Source: Sphingomonas psychrolutea (lineage in GTDB: Bacteria; Pseudomonadota; Alphaproteobacteria; Sphingomonadales; Sphingomonadaceae). From it: DNA of 64,000 nt. The notes under the pieces are model-generated. The model had not been told where the DNA came from, did not search any database, and saw only the letters and a list, made by a program, of their open reading frames with translations. This document shows, in pieces, positions 36,119-46,237 of this stretch (positions are counted from its first letter, which is position 1; every line of letters starts with the position of its first letter). The stretch covers positions 124,001 to 188,000 of the forward strand of contig NZ_BMDW01000005.1 of assembly GCF_014636175.1 (NCBI RefSeq). Reading direction: 5' to 3'. A program made the translations under genes and the position numbers.

Positions 36119-36967
36119 ATGCCGAATGCCCTGCGCCGTTCCTCGCTGGCCGCCCTTCTCCTCGGCACGCTGATCTCGACTGCGGCGCAGGCCGAGCCGG
36201 TTGTTCCGGCCGACTATAAACTCGTCTGGGCGGACGAGTTTGCAGTCGACGGACTGCCCGACGATCGCAAATGGGCGTACGATACCGATCGGAACGCGCT
36301 CGGGTGGCACAATAATGAGAAGCAATATTATGCCGATCACCGTGCAGAAAATGCGCGCGTCGAGAATGGCACGCTGATCATCGAAGCCCGCGCCGACGCG
36401 GATGCGATCAGCAAGCTGCCCGATTGGGGCAAGCAACGCTACAGCTCGGCGCGGCTGCGCACGCTCGGCACGGCGAGCTGGACCTATGGCGCGGTCGAAG
36501 TCCGCGCCAAGCTTCCCTGCGGCGTCGGTAGCTGGCCGGCGATCTGGATGCTGCCCGACGACAAGACGGTGCCATGGCCCGACAGCGGCGAAATCGACAT
36601 TATGGAGCATGTCGGGTTCGATCCGGGCAAGGTCCATTTCTCGCTCCACACCAAGGCCGCCAATTTCATCCTGCATACCGAAAAGACCGCGTTCAAATCG
36701 GTCCCGACCGCCTGCACCGAAATGCATCGCTACCAACTGTCGTGGACGCCCAATCTGATCGTGATGGGGGTCGATGACGTGCGCGGTTTCAGTTTCAAGA
36801 AGCCGAGCATGAAGCGCTCAGATTGGCCGTTCGACGGGCCGTTCCACATTCTGCTCAACCTCGCGATCGGCGGCGATTGGGGCGGCCAGAAGGGCGTCGA
36901 CGACGCTGCATTCCCGCAGCGGATGGAGGTCGATTATGTTCGCGTGTACCAGAAATCGGGGTCGTAA
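36119..36967 (+). CDS. GH16 endo-beta-glucanase (laminarinase-like)
   Basis: This 282-aa secreted protein has a GGAG ribosome binding site and a signal peptide ending TAAQA. The catalytic GEIDIMEH (ExDxxE) is intact. Other GH16 features are LVWADEFAVDGLPDDRKW, SARLRT, GVGSWPAIWMLP, HRYQLSWTP and LLNLAIGGDWGG. GH16 enzymes of this form cleave beta-1,3 or mixed-linked glucans. Its stop shares one base with the GH3 start, so the two are co-translated. Confidence 0.93.
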   Translation: MPNALRRSSLAALLLGTLISTAAQAEPVVPADYKLVWADEFAVDGLPDDRKWAYDTDRNALGWHNNEKQYYADHRAENARVENGTLIIEARADADAISKLPDWGKQRYSSARLRTLGTASWTYGAVEVRAKLPCGVGSWPAIWMLPDDKTVPWPDSGEIDIMEHVGFDPGKVHFSLHTKAANFILHTEKTAFKSVPTACTEMHRYQLSWTPNLIVMGVDDVRGFSFKKPSMKRSDWPFDGPFHILLNLAIGGDWGGQKGVDDAAFPQRMEVDYVRVYQKSGS

Positions 36968-39507
36968 TGCGTAACGTGCCGTTGGTTCGACGTCTCCCGC
37001 TCCTCGCACTCTGCGCCGTCCTGGCAACAGGGAGCGCGGTCTTGCTATCCCCGACCTTCGCCGAACCGGCGCGCGCGCAAACGACGCCCGAGCGCGCGAT
37101 CGACGCGCGCGTCGCGGCGATCCTGGCGGGCATGTCGCTCGATCAGAAGATCGCGCAGGTGGTGATGCCCGATACGGCGAGCTTCAGCGCGGCCGACATG
37201 ACGCAATATCGCTTCGGCAGCTATTTGAGCGGCGGCAATTCGGGACCGGGCGGCGACGAGCGCGCGCCGCCCGAACGCTGGCTGGCGCTGGCCGACGCCA
37301 ATTGGGACGCCGCGATGGCGCCGCGCGCCGATGGCCGCGCGCCGATCCCGACGCTCTGGGCGATCGATGCGCTGCATGGCCACAACAATATCGTCGGGGC
37401 GACGCTGTTCCCGCACAATATCGGGCTGGGTGCGACGCGAGATCCAGAATTGGTGCGCGCGATCGGCGCTGCCACCGCCACTGAAATCGCGGTCACCGGC
37501 ATCGACTGGACCTTCGCGCCGACGCTGGCGGTGGTGCGCGATCCGCGCTGGGGTCGCACCTATGAAAGCTATTCCGAACGCCCCGATGTCGTCGCGGCGA
37601 TGGCGGGGGCAATGGTCGAAGGGCTGCAAGGCACGCCCGGAACCCCGGGCTTTCTCGGCCCCGACAAGGTGATCGCGACCGCCAAGCATTTCCTGGGCGA
37701 TGGCGGCACCGGCGGAAAGGATCAGGGAAATACGGTCGCATCCGAGGCCGACCTGCGTCGCATCCACGCAGCAGGATATATCCCGGCAATCGCGGCAGGC
37801 GTGCAAACCGTGATGGCCTCCTTTTCCAGCGTCAACGGCGTGAAGCTGCACGGCGACAAGGCGCATTTGACTGGCTATTTGCGCGGCGGGCCTGGCGTCC
37901 ACGGGCTTGGTTTCAAGGGTCTGGTCGTGGGTGATTGGAACGGTCATGGCCAGGTGCCGGGCTGTTCCGTCGCCAGCTGCGCCGCATCGTTCAATGCCGG
38001 GCTCGACATCTTCATGGCCCCCGACAGCTGGAAACCGCTGCTGGCGGCCACCACCGCGCAAGTGAAATCGGGCGAAATCAGCATGGCGCGGCTCGACGAG
38101 GCGGTGCGACGCATCCTCCGGGTAAAGCTTGCGGCCGGATTGTTTGAAAAGGGCCGCCCCTCGTCGCGCCCCTTGGCGGGCAAGGTCGAGTTGCTCGCCA
38201 GCGCCGATCACCGTGCACTGGCGCGCCGCGCGGTGCGCGAATCGCTCGTTTTGCTCAAGAACAATGGCAATCTGTTGCCGCTCAAGCCTGCGCAAACCGT
38301 GCTGGTGGCGGGCGATGGCGCCGACTCTGTCGCGATGCAATCGGGCGGCTGGACGATCAGTTGGCAAGGCGGCGGCGATCTGACCAAGGCCGATTTCCCG
38401 CACGCCCAGTCGATCTACGGCGGCATCGACGAAACGGTCCGCGCCGCAGGCGGACGCGCCACGCTGTCGGTCGATGGCAGCTTCACCGCCAAGCCCGATG
38501 CCGCGATCGTCGTGTTCGGCGAAAAACCCTATGCCGAATTCATGGGCGACCTCGACACGCTCGAATTCCACGACGATTATAAAAGCTACAAGACGATGCA
38601 GCGATTGCGCGCCGCCGGTGTGCCGGTCGTGGCGGTTTTCCTCTCGGGGCGTCCGATGTGGGTCAACCCGGAGATCAACGCCGCGGACGCCTTTGTCGCC
38701 GCTTTCCTGCCGGGCAGCGAAGGCGGCGGCGTGGCCGATGTGCTTTTCGCAAAGCCCGACGGGTCGGTCGCCAACGACTTTCGCGGGAAATTGTCGTTCA
38801 GCTGGCCAAACGGACCGATGCCGGCGAAGCTCGAGACGCCACGCGATCCCGGGACGCTGTTCCCGTTCGGCTACGGTTTGCGCTTTGCCGACCACAATGT
38901 GGTGCGACCGCTGCGCGAAACGGCCCCGATCGGCCAAGTCGTCAATACGCGAATCGCGATCCTCGGGCGCGCGGGGCTGCCCGCCGCGTGGAGCATGTCG
39001 CTGACCGAGGCGGGGTCGCCGCCGGTTCCGATCAGTAGCAATGCCGGTCAAAGTCAGTCGGGCGCGCTGGTCCTGCGCGGGATCGATCGCGACCGGCAAG
39101 AGGATGCAAGGCTTGCGACGTGGCGCGGCGTGACAAACGCGCGGGTCGCGGTCACCGCCACCCGGTCGCTCGATCTGTCGGCGGCGGGGCAGGCGCTGGT
39201 GATCGATTTACGCGTCATCGCCAAACCCACGGGCAAGGTGATGATCGGCGTGAGACCTGCGGTCGCGGCGGGGGACAAGGTGCCCGACGGCCTGTTCGCC
39301 GACGTCACGGCGCTCTTGACCAACGGCCCCGGCACATGGCGCACGGTGTCGATCCCGCTGCGCTGTCTCGGCCCGCGCGCGGCCCTCCGCGCGGTCGATA
39401 CGCCGTTCGTCATCGAAACGGCGGGGCGCCTGTCGCTCGCCCTATCGGACATTCGGCTCGCGCCAGCGAGCGGAATGGTATTGCACTGCCCGACACAATC
39501 CCGCTGA
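36967..39507 (+). CDS. GH3 exo-beta-glucosidase/glucanase, ExoP-like
   Basis: The ATG at 36967 overlaps the GH16 stop and gives 846 aa with a signal peptide (residues about 1-37). GH3 core motifs: PTLWAIDALHGHNN, TFAPTLAVVRDPRWGRTYESY, AKHFLGDGGTGGKDQGN, and catalytic aspartate in FKGLVVGDWNGHGQ. The second domain (RESLVLLKNNGNLLPLKP) is followed by a C-terminal beta-domain of about 180 residues seen in ExoP-type exoglucanases. It would finish glucan fragments made by GH16, in the periplasm or at the surface. Confidence 0.93.
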   Translation: MRNVPLVRRLPLLALCAVLATGSAVLLSPTFAEPARAQTTPERAIDARVAAILAGMSLDQKIAQVVMPDTASFSAADMTQYRFGSYLSGGNSGPGGDERAPPERWLALADANWDAAMAPRADGRAPIPTLWAIDALHGHNNIVGATLFPHNIGLGATRDPELVRAIGAATATEIAVTGIDWTFAPTLAVVRDPRWGRTYESYSERPDVVAAMAGAMVEGLQGTPGTPGFLGPDKVIATAKHFLGDGGTGGKDQGNTVASEADLRRIHAAGYIPAIAAGVQTVMASFSSVNGVKLHGDKAHLTGYLRGGPGVHGLGFKGLVVGDWNGHGQVPGCSVASCAASFNAGLDIFMAPDSWKPLLAATTAQVKSGEISMARLDEAVRRILRVKLAAGLFEKGRPSSRPLAGKVELLASADHRALARRAVRESLVLLKNNGNLLPLKPAQTVLVAGDGADSVAMQSGGWTISWQGGGDLTKADFPHAQSIYGGIDETVRAAGGRATLSVDGSFTAKPDAAIVVFGEKPYAEFMGDLDTLEFHDDYKSYKTMQRLRAAGVPVVAVFLSGRPMWVNPEINAADAFVAAFLPGSEGGGVADVLFAKPDGSVANDFRGKLSFSWPNGPMPAKLETPRDPGTLFPFGYGLRFADHNVVRPLRETAPIGQVVNTRIAILGRAGLPAAWSMSLTEAGSPPVPISSNAGQSQSGALVLRGIDRDRQEDARLATWRGVTNARVAVTATRSLDLSAAGQALVIDLRVIAKPTGKVMIGVRPAVAAGDKVPDGLFADVTALLTNGPGTWRTVSIPLRCLGPRAALRAVDTPFVIETAGRLSLALSDIRLAPASGMVLHCPTQSR

Positions 39508-39585
39508 ACATGCCTTGAGCCGCGCTCCGGATTGGGGGATAGGCTGCGCGTCCGCGACGGTGCCGACAGGATTTTTAAGCACGTA

Positions 39586-40638
39586 ATGGCTAAAGGCAGC
39601 GGACTGACGATCGAAGACGTGGCGCTGGCCGCTGGCGTTTCGCGTCAAACCGTGTCGCGCGTGCTCAATAACGGGCCAAGCGTGCGGCCCGTGGTCCGCG
39701 AACGGATTCTCGCGGCGATCGAGGACTTGGGTTATGTGCCCAGCCTTGCCGCACGCCGCATGGGCAGCGGCAAGTCCTTTCTGATCCTCGCGATCAACGA
39801 CCGCGCCCGCACGATCGAGAATTGGACGGCGGGGCGCGGCAATGACTGGGTCGATCAGATGCTGCACGGCGGGATGCTGACCTGCGAAGCACTTGGCTAT
39901 CACTTGCTGTTCGAGCTGGTCGATACCCAACCGGCTTTGGCGATCAAGGCATTGGATGGCGCGCTGTCATCGCTGCGCCCCGATGGCGTGATCCTGACCC
40001 CGCCGCACAGCGAGAATCCCGAACTCGCAGCGCTCCTGACCAAGCGCGGAATCCCGTTTGGCCGCATGGGATCGTCCTCGCGCCATGACGACGGTATCAA
40101 CGTCTTCATGAGCGATCATGCCGCAGCAGTCGCCGCAGTGGAACATCTGGTCGCGCTCGATCACCGCCGCATCGCCTTCATATCCGGCAGCGCGCAATAT
40201 GCTGTCTCTGACGCGCGCGAGCGCGGATATGTCGACGGCCTTGCGGCGGCGGGCCTGTCGGTTGCCGACGGCTATATCCAGCATGGTGACTTCTCGTTTG
40301 CATCGGGGGCGCAGGCGATGGAGCGGATCCTGGCGCTGCGCGATCTTCCGAGCGCCGTGATCGTCAGCAACGATGAAATGGCGTTTGCGGTGCTGCATGT
40401 CGCCGCCAATGCCGGAATCGCGGTTCCGGGTGCCCTGTCGGTGGTCAGCTTTGACGATACGCCCGGGGTGCGCTTCAGCATGCCGCCGCTGACCGCGATC
40501 CGCCAGCCGATCTCAGCGCTCGCCGCAGCGCTATGTACCAAGCTGATCCGCGCGCACGGCGGCGATGATCTGAACGGGGATTACGTGCTGCCGTTCGAGC
40601 TGATCGAGCGCCAGAGTACCGCACGCTGCCCAGCGTAA
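39586..40638 (+). CDS. LacI-family transcriptional regulator
   Basis: From the ATG at 39586 the product is 350 aa. The N-terminal LacI HTH is clear (LTIEDVALAAGVSRQTVSRVLNNG), with the hinge region SLAARRMGSG. It is followed by a periplasmic-binding-like sugar-sensing domain (RIAFISGSAQY, SAVIVSNDEMAF, VVSFDDTPG). It lies in the glucan locus, so it probably senses a gluco-oligosaccharide or glucose and controls the receptor-GH16-GH3 genes. Confidence 0.92.
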   Translation: MAKGSGLTIEDVALAAGVSRQTVSRVLNNGPSVRPVVRERILAAIEDLGYVPSLAARRMGSGKSFLILAINDRARTIENWTAGRGNDWVDQMLHGGMLTCEALGYHLLFELVDTQPALAIKALDGALSSLRPDGVILTPPHSENPELAALLTKRGIPFGRMGSSSRHDDGINVFMSDHAAAVAAVEHLVALDHRRIAFISGSAQYAVSDARERGYVDGLAAAGLSVADGYIQHGDFSFASGAQAMERILALRDLPSAVIVSNDEMAFAVLHVAANAGIAVPGALSVVSFDDTPGVRFSMPPLTAIRQPISALAAALCTKLIRAHGGDDLNGDYVLPFELIERQSTARCPA

Positions 40639-40682
40639 TCCCCCAGCGCGTCCCGACGCCCACCGCCTTTACGATTTGCTAT

Positions 40683-41882
40683 GTGCTGGCGATGTTCGGT
40701 GCATTTACCGCGTTCATGCCGCTTTTTGCGCTGATCCTGCCCCAGAAGGTTGCGACCTTGCCCGATCTGGCCGGTGGTGCCGCCGTGCAGACGTTGAGCT
40801 GGATTTTGGTGGCGGGAGGGGTCGCGGCGGGCAGTGGCAACATCGTGGCGGGCGCAATCAGCGATGCGCTGTTCCGGCATACGCGCAGCAGACGCTGGCT
40901 GATCACGGTCGGCGCCGTCGCATTGGCAGCAAGCCTCGCGGCCTTGGCGGTGGCGGATTCGTTTGCGCAGGTCGTGCTGGCGATCGTGGCGTACCAGCTC
41001 GCGCTCAATCTGATGCTGTCGCCGCTGGTCGCGCTGATCGTAGATTACGTTCCCGATCACCAAAAAGGGCGCATGGCGGGGTGGCTCGGTTTGGCACTGC
41101 CATTTGGGTCGTTGATGGTGACGGTCTTGACGATCACCGCGCCCGTGGCCCCGGGCGCGAGCACGACCGTCGCGCTGACCATAACCATTCTGGTTGTGCT
41201 GGCGCTGGTCGCGCCGCTGATCGTGCTTTGGCCGGTTCCGCCGTTGATCGCACCCGAGACGGCGATGGAGGCCGCCGCGCAAGCGCGGCGGCGCTGGGTG
41301 CTGCACGACTTCATCCTGGCGTGGACGGCGCGGCTGCTGGTGCAGTTCGCGGCGGCCGCAATCTGCCCGTACCTCTATTTTTATGTCGCCGATGTCGTCC
41401 GTCCCGTCGGGGGCGTGCGCGCGATCGGTGCGGCCGTCGGCGTGCTGGCCTTTACCTTTGCGATACTGTCGGTTGCGGGCGCGCTCTACGTGGGGTGGGT
41501 TTCCGATCGACTTGGGCGTCGCCGCGCGCCGCTTGCGATCGCCGCGATTCTCGTTGCTGTAAGCATGGCGATCTTGTCGGTCGCGCCCGGCTGGCCGCTG
41601 AGCGTGGCAGCCTATGGCGGGCTCGCGGCGGGGCTGGCAGGATTTTTGGCGATCGACAGCGCGCTGGTGGCGCAGCTGGTTGCCGACAACAGCCGCCGCG
41701 CAACGTTGCTTGGCGTCATGAACCTTACCAACACCCTGCCCGGCATTCTCGCGCCAGCCCTGACACTCGTCGTGATTGGCGAGTGGGGCGAGGCATTACC
41801 GATGGTCCTGGTGATGCAGGTCGCGGCGGGTGGCGCGCTGGTCGCCGCCTTCTGCGGCAGCCGCCTTCGCACGCTGCGCTGA
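40683..41882 (+). CDS. MFS transporter (sugar-type)
   Basis: This 399-aa protein has about twelve hydrophobic segments. Loop motifs fit the major facilitator superfamily: SDALFRHTRSRRWLI after helix 2 and VGWVSDRLGRRRAPL in the middle. The start is uncertain. The GTG at 40683 leaves a short first helix, and the frame upstream has only non-standard starts. It lies 44 bases after LacI and probably takes up the sugar released by GH16/GH3. Confidence 0.82.
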   Translation: MLAMFGAFTAFMPLFALILPQKVATLPDLAGGAAVQTLSWILVAGGVAAGSGNIVAGAISDALFRHTRSRRWLITVGAVALAASLAALAVADSFAQVVLAIVAYQLALNLMLSPLVALIVDYVPDHQKGRMAGWLGLALPFGSLMVTVLTITAPVAPGASTTVALTITILVVLALVAPLIVLWPVPPLIAPETAMEAAAQARRRWVLHDFILAWTARLLVQFAAAAICPYLYFYVADVVRPVGGVRAIGAAVGVLAFTFAILSVAGALYVGWVSDRLGRRRAPLAIAAILVAVSMAILSVAPGWPLSVAAYGGLAAGLAGFLAIDSALVAQLVADNSRRATLLGVMNLTNTLPGILAPALTLVVIGEWGEALPMVLVMQVAAGGALVAAFCGSRLRTLR

Positions 41883-41910
41883 AGCGGCGGCGCTTTCGGC
41901 GCGGCGCCCG

Positions 41911-43959
41911 CTATTGCGGCATACCGCTCATGCCGCTCGCCGAGCGTAACGTCGCGCCGTCGAGGCGATAGCCGTCGAGGAACACGGTGTGAACGTGGCG
42001 CAGGTTCGTGATGTCGGCCGACACATCGCCATCGACCAAAATGACATCGGCGGTCATGCCCGGCGCGATCGACCCGGTGCGGTCGGCCATGCCGGTCATC
42101 CGGGCCGGAACGATCGTTGCCGACTGCAGCGCCTCGGCATTGCTGAGTCCGGCTTGCTGATACAATTCGAGTTCGCGAACGAGTTCGAGCCCGGATCCGT
42201 CGGTGCCCGCGACGATCCGCACGCCCGCCTGGTGCAATTTGCCGACCAGACCGACCATCTTGGCGAAGCTCTTGCGGAAATCCTCACGCGTGACGCCGTC
42301 GAACAGCGGGTAGCCAGCGATCTTCCACCCGCGCACGACCGCGGGCGGCGCAACCGTGGCAAACGGCGCATATTCGGGCGAGATCGCGCTGCCGTCCGAT
42401 GTCATCAGCGGTTCCCAGACCGTGAGCGTGGGATCGATGATCGTCTTGCGCTGCGCCAATTCCCGATAGAACGCCGTCATCGCGGGCGAATCGAGATCGA
42501 CGTCCTTGCCATATTTGGCGGGCCCCTCGAGCCGGGCGGCGGTGTTGGCCTTGTCCACCACCGCCTGCGGCATCGCTTGCATCATGATGAAATTGATATG
42601 CGTGATCTCGTCATAACCGGCGCGCACCGCCTCGAGCGGACGCATCCCCGCCGGCACATGGCCGTGGACGTGCAGGCCGAGTCGGTGCGCCTCGGCGGCG
42701 GCAGGCGCGATCCAGGCCGGATTCATCGAGGTGTAGAATTTGACGCCCCACAGGCCCGCCGCCTTGATCTTGTCGACCGCCGCAATCGCTTCGTCGGCCG
42801 AAGACACGGTCAGCGCGCCTTGCGCCGCGAGCGGATCCTTCCGATCGATGATGACCGAAACCTTGCCATCGGGCGCGATCAGGTCGCCGGCCGCGCGGCG
42901 CTTGAAGATGTCGCGCGATTCATCGATCATCGATCCCGGGCTGCGATAGTTGGTCATGCCAGTCGCGACGTTCTGCAGCAGGTTCCAGTCGTCCCCGCCG
43001 ATATGCTGATGCGAATCCCATAGCCCAGGCGACAGCGTCTTGCCGCGCCCGTCGAGCACAACCCCGCCCGCCGGCGTCGGGATTGTCCCGCCCGCGCCGA
43101 CCGCAGCAATCTTGCCACCGGCGATCAGCACCGCGCGATCGGGCAGATAGCGGCCATCGACCGAATCAAACAACAGCACATGGTCGATCAGCGTCGGCGT
43201 GCGGTTGGCCGGTTTCAGGAACGTGTGCGCCACCTCGCGCACCATGTCGGCGGTCGCCTTGTCCTGAATGTCCTTCAGCTTCGGGCCGCTCGCCTCATAC
43301 CCTTCGGGCAGGAAGGACACGATCCCCGCCGCCCCGAACAAGCGGTTGTCGCTGTCGAGCCAAATCGGCGACGGCGAAAAACCATAGCCCTTGATGAAGG
43401 CGAGCTTGACCGTATGCGGCCCCGCCGGCCCTTCGATTTGAACCGATTGCCCGATCTCGATCGAGGCGTGCCCGGTCGGCAGCAAATCGACCCCCGCGCT
43501 TCCGGCGGCGACCAGCGCGGCGATATCGCTTTCATTGGCGAGCGGCGGACCGCCATAAGTGTTATAGCGCTTGGTGCCGAACGGCGCGGTGCCTTCGTCG
43601 ACCGCGGTTTTCCATCGCGCCACGCCTTGTGCATCGACGCTGAAGCTTTCCGTTGCATCCCCCGAATCGGTAAAGCCGCGAATCGCGATTGCCGTCGGGC
43701 GCTTGTCGGCGGCAAGCGCGACGGTTTCGTCGGTTTCGGTGACCCAGCCGCGCAGCGACATCGACATGCGATAGGCAATGCGTCCGTCGGGCATGCGCCA
43801 CGACCAGATGTCGCCATGCTTCCCGGCGACCGAACTGATCGTGTAATGCCGCGCGCCCGGCGGCGGCGTCAGCAGCTGTTCCTTCTTGATCGGCTCGGCG
43901 GTGGCCGGGAGCGCGGCCGCAGCAGTGGCGAGAAGTACGGCGCAAATCGTCGAACGCAT
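41911..43959 (-). CDS. Secreted amidohydrolase family protein
   Basis: From the ATG at 43959 (AGGGGG upstream) the product is 682 aa, with a signal peptide ending LPATA. Residues about 30-290 are a beta-rich domain. The amidohydrolase TIM barrel follows, with its metal ligands: HxH in SHQHIGG, lysine in GVKFYT, HVHGHVP, EITHIN and Asp in VAGTDGSG, and a closing beta-sandwich. It resembles imidazolonepropionase/prolidase-like exported hydrolases. The substrate is unknown. It is convergent with the MFS gene. Confidence 0.88.
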   Translation of the reverse strand: MRSTICAVLLATAAAALPATAEPIKKEQLLTPPPGARHYTISSVAGKHGDIWSWRMPDGRIAYRMSMSLRGWVTETDETVALAADKRPTAIAIRGFTDSGDATESFSVDAQGVARWKTAVDEGTAPFGTKRYNTYGGPPLANESDIAALVAAGSAGVDLLPTGHASIEIGQSVQIEGPAGPHTVKLAFIKGYGFSPSPIWLDSDNRLFGAAGIVSFLPEGYEASGPKLKDIQDKATADMVREVAHTFLKPANRTPTLIDHVLLFDSVDGRYLPDRAVLIAGGKIAAVGAGGTIPTPAGGVVLDGRGKTLSPGLWDSHQHIGGDDWNLLQNVATGMTNYRSPGSMIDESRDIFKRRAAGDLIAPDGKVSVIIDRKDPLAAQGALTVSSADEAIAAVDKIKAAGLWGVKFYTSMNPAWIAPAAAEAHRLGLHVHGHVPAGMRPLEAVRAGYDEITHINFIMMQAMPQAVVDKANTAARLEGPAKYGKDVDLDSPAMTAFYRELAQRKTIIDPTLTVWEPLMTSDGSAISPEYAPFATVAPPAVVRGWKIAGYPLFDGVTREDFRKSFAKMVGLVGKLHQAGVRIVAGTDGSGLELVRELELYQQAGLSNAEALQSATIVPARMTGMADRTGSIAPGMTADVILVDGDVSADITNLRHVHTVFLDGYRLDGATLRSASGMSGMPQ

Positions 43960-44103
43960 GGTCAAAGCCCCCTGATGCAAGGTCGGCAGAGTGCCAAGGT
44001 CGAGCGCGCTTCACAACCTGCGATCGCGTGGTCCGGGATTGCGTCGCCCCTCCGCGCGCGCGTCCCGGCCGCGAGCGTGATCAGCGCGGGCCGCTTCGTC
44101 GCC

Positions 44104-46113
44104 TTAGCTTCGCGCGAGGACGTGGATTGCGGTGCCGCACTCCGACGGCGCGAGGTCGGGCACTGCGGCGATGGGCAAGCGCATGTCATGCCCTTCGAGC
44201 ACCGACGCGGAAGGACGACCGAAATAATATCCCTGGAACAGGTCGACCCCCATTTCGGAAAGCAGCTTGGCTTGCTCTGCTGTCTCGACCCCTTCAGCCA
44301 CGACCGAAATCCCGAGCCGCCGCGCAATCAGCACGGTACTTTCGACGACAGCACCGCCCTTGCCGTCCAGCGTGGACATAAACGACTTGTCGATCTTCAC
44401 CGCGGTCACCGGGAAACTCAACAAGCGCGACAAGGAGGAATACCCCGTCCCGAAATCGTCGATCAGCAACGACACACCGATCGCCCGCAAGCTCTCGATC
44501 GAGAAGCGGGTCGCGTCGATATGGTCTTCGGCAAACACCGATTCGGTCACTTCGAGTTCGAGCCGACCGGCGGCGAGGCCGGTCTGTGCGAGAATCTGGG
44601 CAACCCGCAAGGCAAAGTCGCTTTCGCGCAGCTGCTTGACCGAGACGTTGACCGCCACAATCGGCGCGTGATCAGGCATGGTCCACGCGACCGCAGCGGC
44701 GCAACCGCGCCGCAGCACAAGATCGCCGAGCGCGATGATCCGGTCGGTTTCCTCCGCGATCGGGATGAATTCATCGGGGTTGATCGTCCCCAGCTTTGGA
44801 TGGTTCCAGCGCGCCAGCGCTTCATAGCCATGGATATTGCCGGTACGCCAATTGAAGATCGGCTGATAATGCAGCACGAGTTGCTCGACCTGGATCGCCT
44901 CGGGCAGCGCGCGCGACACGTCGAAGCGCCGTTTCTGAGTGGCGGCATAGGATTCGCGGAAGGTCAGAACCTTGCCACGCCCCTGCCGCTTGACCTCCGC
45001 GACGGCGAGGTCGGCTGCAAGGATCAGCGCTTCGTGCGTGCTCGCATCCCCGGGGAACATCGCCAGGCCCGCCGACAGGCCAATCGAGAGGCTGTGTCCA
45101 TCGATCTGGAAAGGCTGGCTGACCGCGTCGATCAGCGCATCGCCGATCCGTTCGGCCTTGCGAAAGACGTCATTGCCGTGCCCCAGGACGAGAACGAATT
45201 CATCCCCGCCCCACCGCGCGAACATCGCATTGTCGGGGATCAGGCCGCTCAGCCGCTCGGTAACCCCGCGAAGGATGCGGTCCCCGACATCATGGCCCAT
45301 CGCGTCATTGATTTGCTTGAAGCGGTCGAGATCGAGAAACAACGCGGCGGCATCGCGGCCATTGTCGGCGTGAAGGTGTGTGTGCATCCACGCCAGCAAT
45401 CGACGCCGGTTCGGCAGGCCGGTCAGGCTGTCGGAATTGGCCGCGTCGGCCAGCGCGCTCGTCCGCTCCTCGATCCGGCGTTCGAGGTCGCTATTGAGCA
45501 TTTGCAAATCGCGGACCAGATCAAGATTCTCATTTTTCAGCACGACGCTGCAACGGATCGCCACGTAATTGCGTTTATGGATGACGATCATAATGATCAG
45601 GAACACCAGGCCTAGAATGACCATAACGCCACCTTGATGATCGCTGGCGAACAACAGGATGGAGGCTGGTCCCAGCATCATGGCGATATACAGCCGCCCT
45701 TCGCGTAGCAGGCTTGCCATAATCCCGGATCCGCCTGCCGCAAGCGCCGAGATAATGATCGCGACCATATACTCGCTGGAGTTATTCGAGTGGCTTACCA
45801 GCAGCGACAGGCCTGCCCACAGCGCTGCAGACAGATACAGTCCGACCGCAAACTGACGCCGCCATCGCGCCGATTGGCGCAGCGTTCCGCCCAGAATGAC
45901 GCCGCGCGACAGGCGGGCGCTGAGGCCATATCGCAAGAGTACCAGCGTCGCGGCCGTCGCGAACCACCAAACCGCCCAATGCGCGCCGTCAGACCATAAG
46001 ATGATCGATACGCCACCGCACGCGACGAAATTCATCGCGAGCATTGGCTTCAGATTTTCAAACGCGATCGCCAACAGTTCCCGCTCGACGCTTTCAGGCT
46101 CGCGGGCGTGCAT
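44104..46113 (-). CDS. GGDEF-EAL cyclic-di-GMP enzyme with membrane domain
   Basis: This 669-aa protein has about five or six N-terminal hydrophobic segments (residues about 25-190), a short coiled coil, then a GGDEF domain with the motif intact (ARWGGDEFVLVLG). An EAL domain follows, also intact (GYEALARW, EVTESVF, LLIDDFGTGYSSL, VAEGVET). Both synthesis and breakdown of c-di-GMP are possible; which dominates cannot be told. The membrane part is a sensor of unknown signal. No linked partner gene is seen. Confidence 0.93.
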   Translation of the reverse strand: MHAREPESVERELLAIAFENLKPMLAMNFVACGGVSIILWSDGAHWAVWWFATAATLVLLRYGLSARLSRGVILGGTLRQSARWRRQFAVGLYLSAALWAGLSLLVSHSNNSSEYMVAIIISALAAGGSGIMASLLREGRLYIAMMLGPASILLFASDHQGGVMVILGLVFLIIMIVIHKRNYVAIRCSVVLKNENLDLVRDLQMLNSDLERRIEERTSALADAANSDSLTGLPNRRRLLAWMHTHLHADNGRDAAALFLDLDRFKQINDAMGHDVGDRILRGVTERLSGLIPDNAMFARWGGDEFVLVLGHGNDVFRKAERIGDALIDAVSQPFQIDGHSLSIGLSAGLAMFPGDASTHEALILAADLAVAEVKRQGRGKVLTFRESYAATQKRRFDVSRALPEAIQVEQLVLHYQPIFNWRTGNIHGYEALARWNHPKLGTINPDEFIPIAEETDRIIALGDLVLRRGCAAAVAWTMPDHAPIVAVNVSVKQLRESDFALRVAQILAQTGLAAGRLELEVTESVFAEDHIDATRFSIESLRAIGVSLLIDDFGTGYSSLSRLLSFPVTAVKIDKSFMSTLDGKGGAVVESTVLIARRLGISVVAEGVETAEQAKLLSEMGVDLFQGYYFGRPSASVLEGHDMRLPIAAVPDLAPSECGTAIHVLARS

Positions 46114-46237
46114 TAAAGTCCCCTTCCCTTTCTGCCTGCCGACGACTCAATCGCTTTTGGTCCGACCTTGGCACACGTCGGAAACCGGGTATTCGCTGAT
46201 GGCCGGGCGATACGATTGAGGCAGCAATGCTGGATCA

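Noticed and set aside
37045..39099. 684-aa frame on the minus strand
   Set aside because: It is antisense to the GH3 gene, whose signal peptide and catalytic motifs are clear.
43180..45615. 811-aa frame on the plus strand
   Set aside because: It runs antisense to two well-supported genes (amidohydrolase and GGDEF-EAL) and across the gap between them, with no family motifs.
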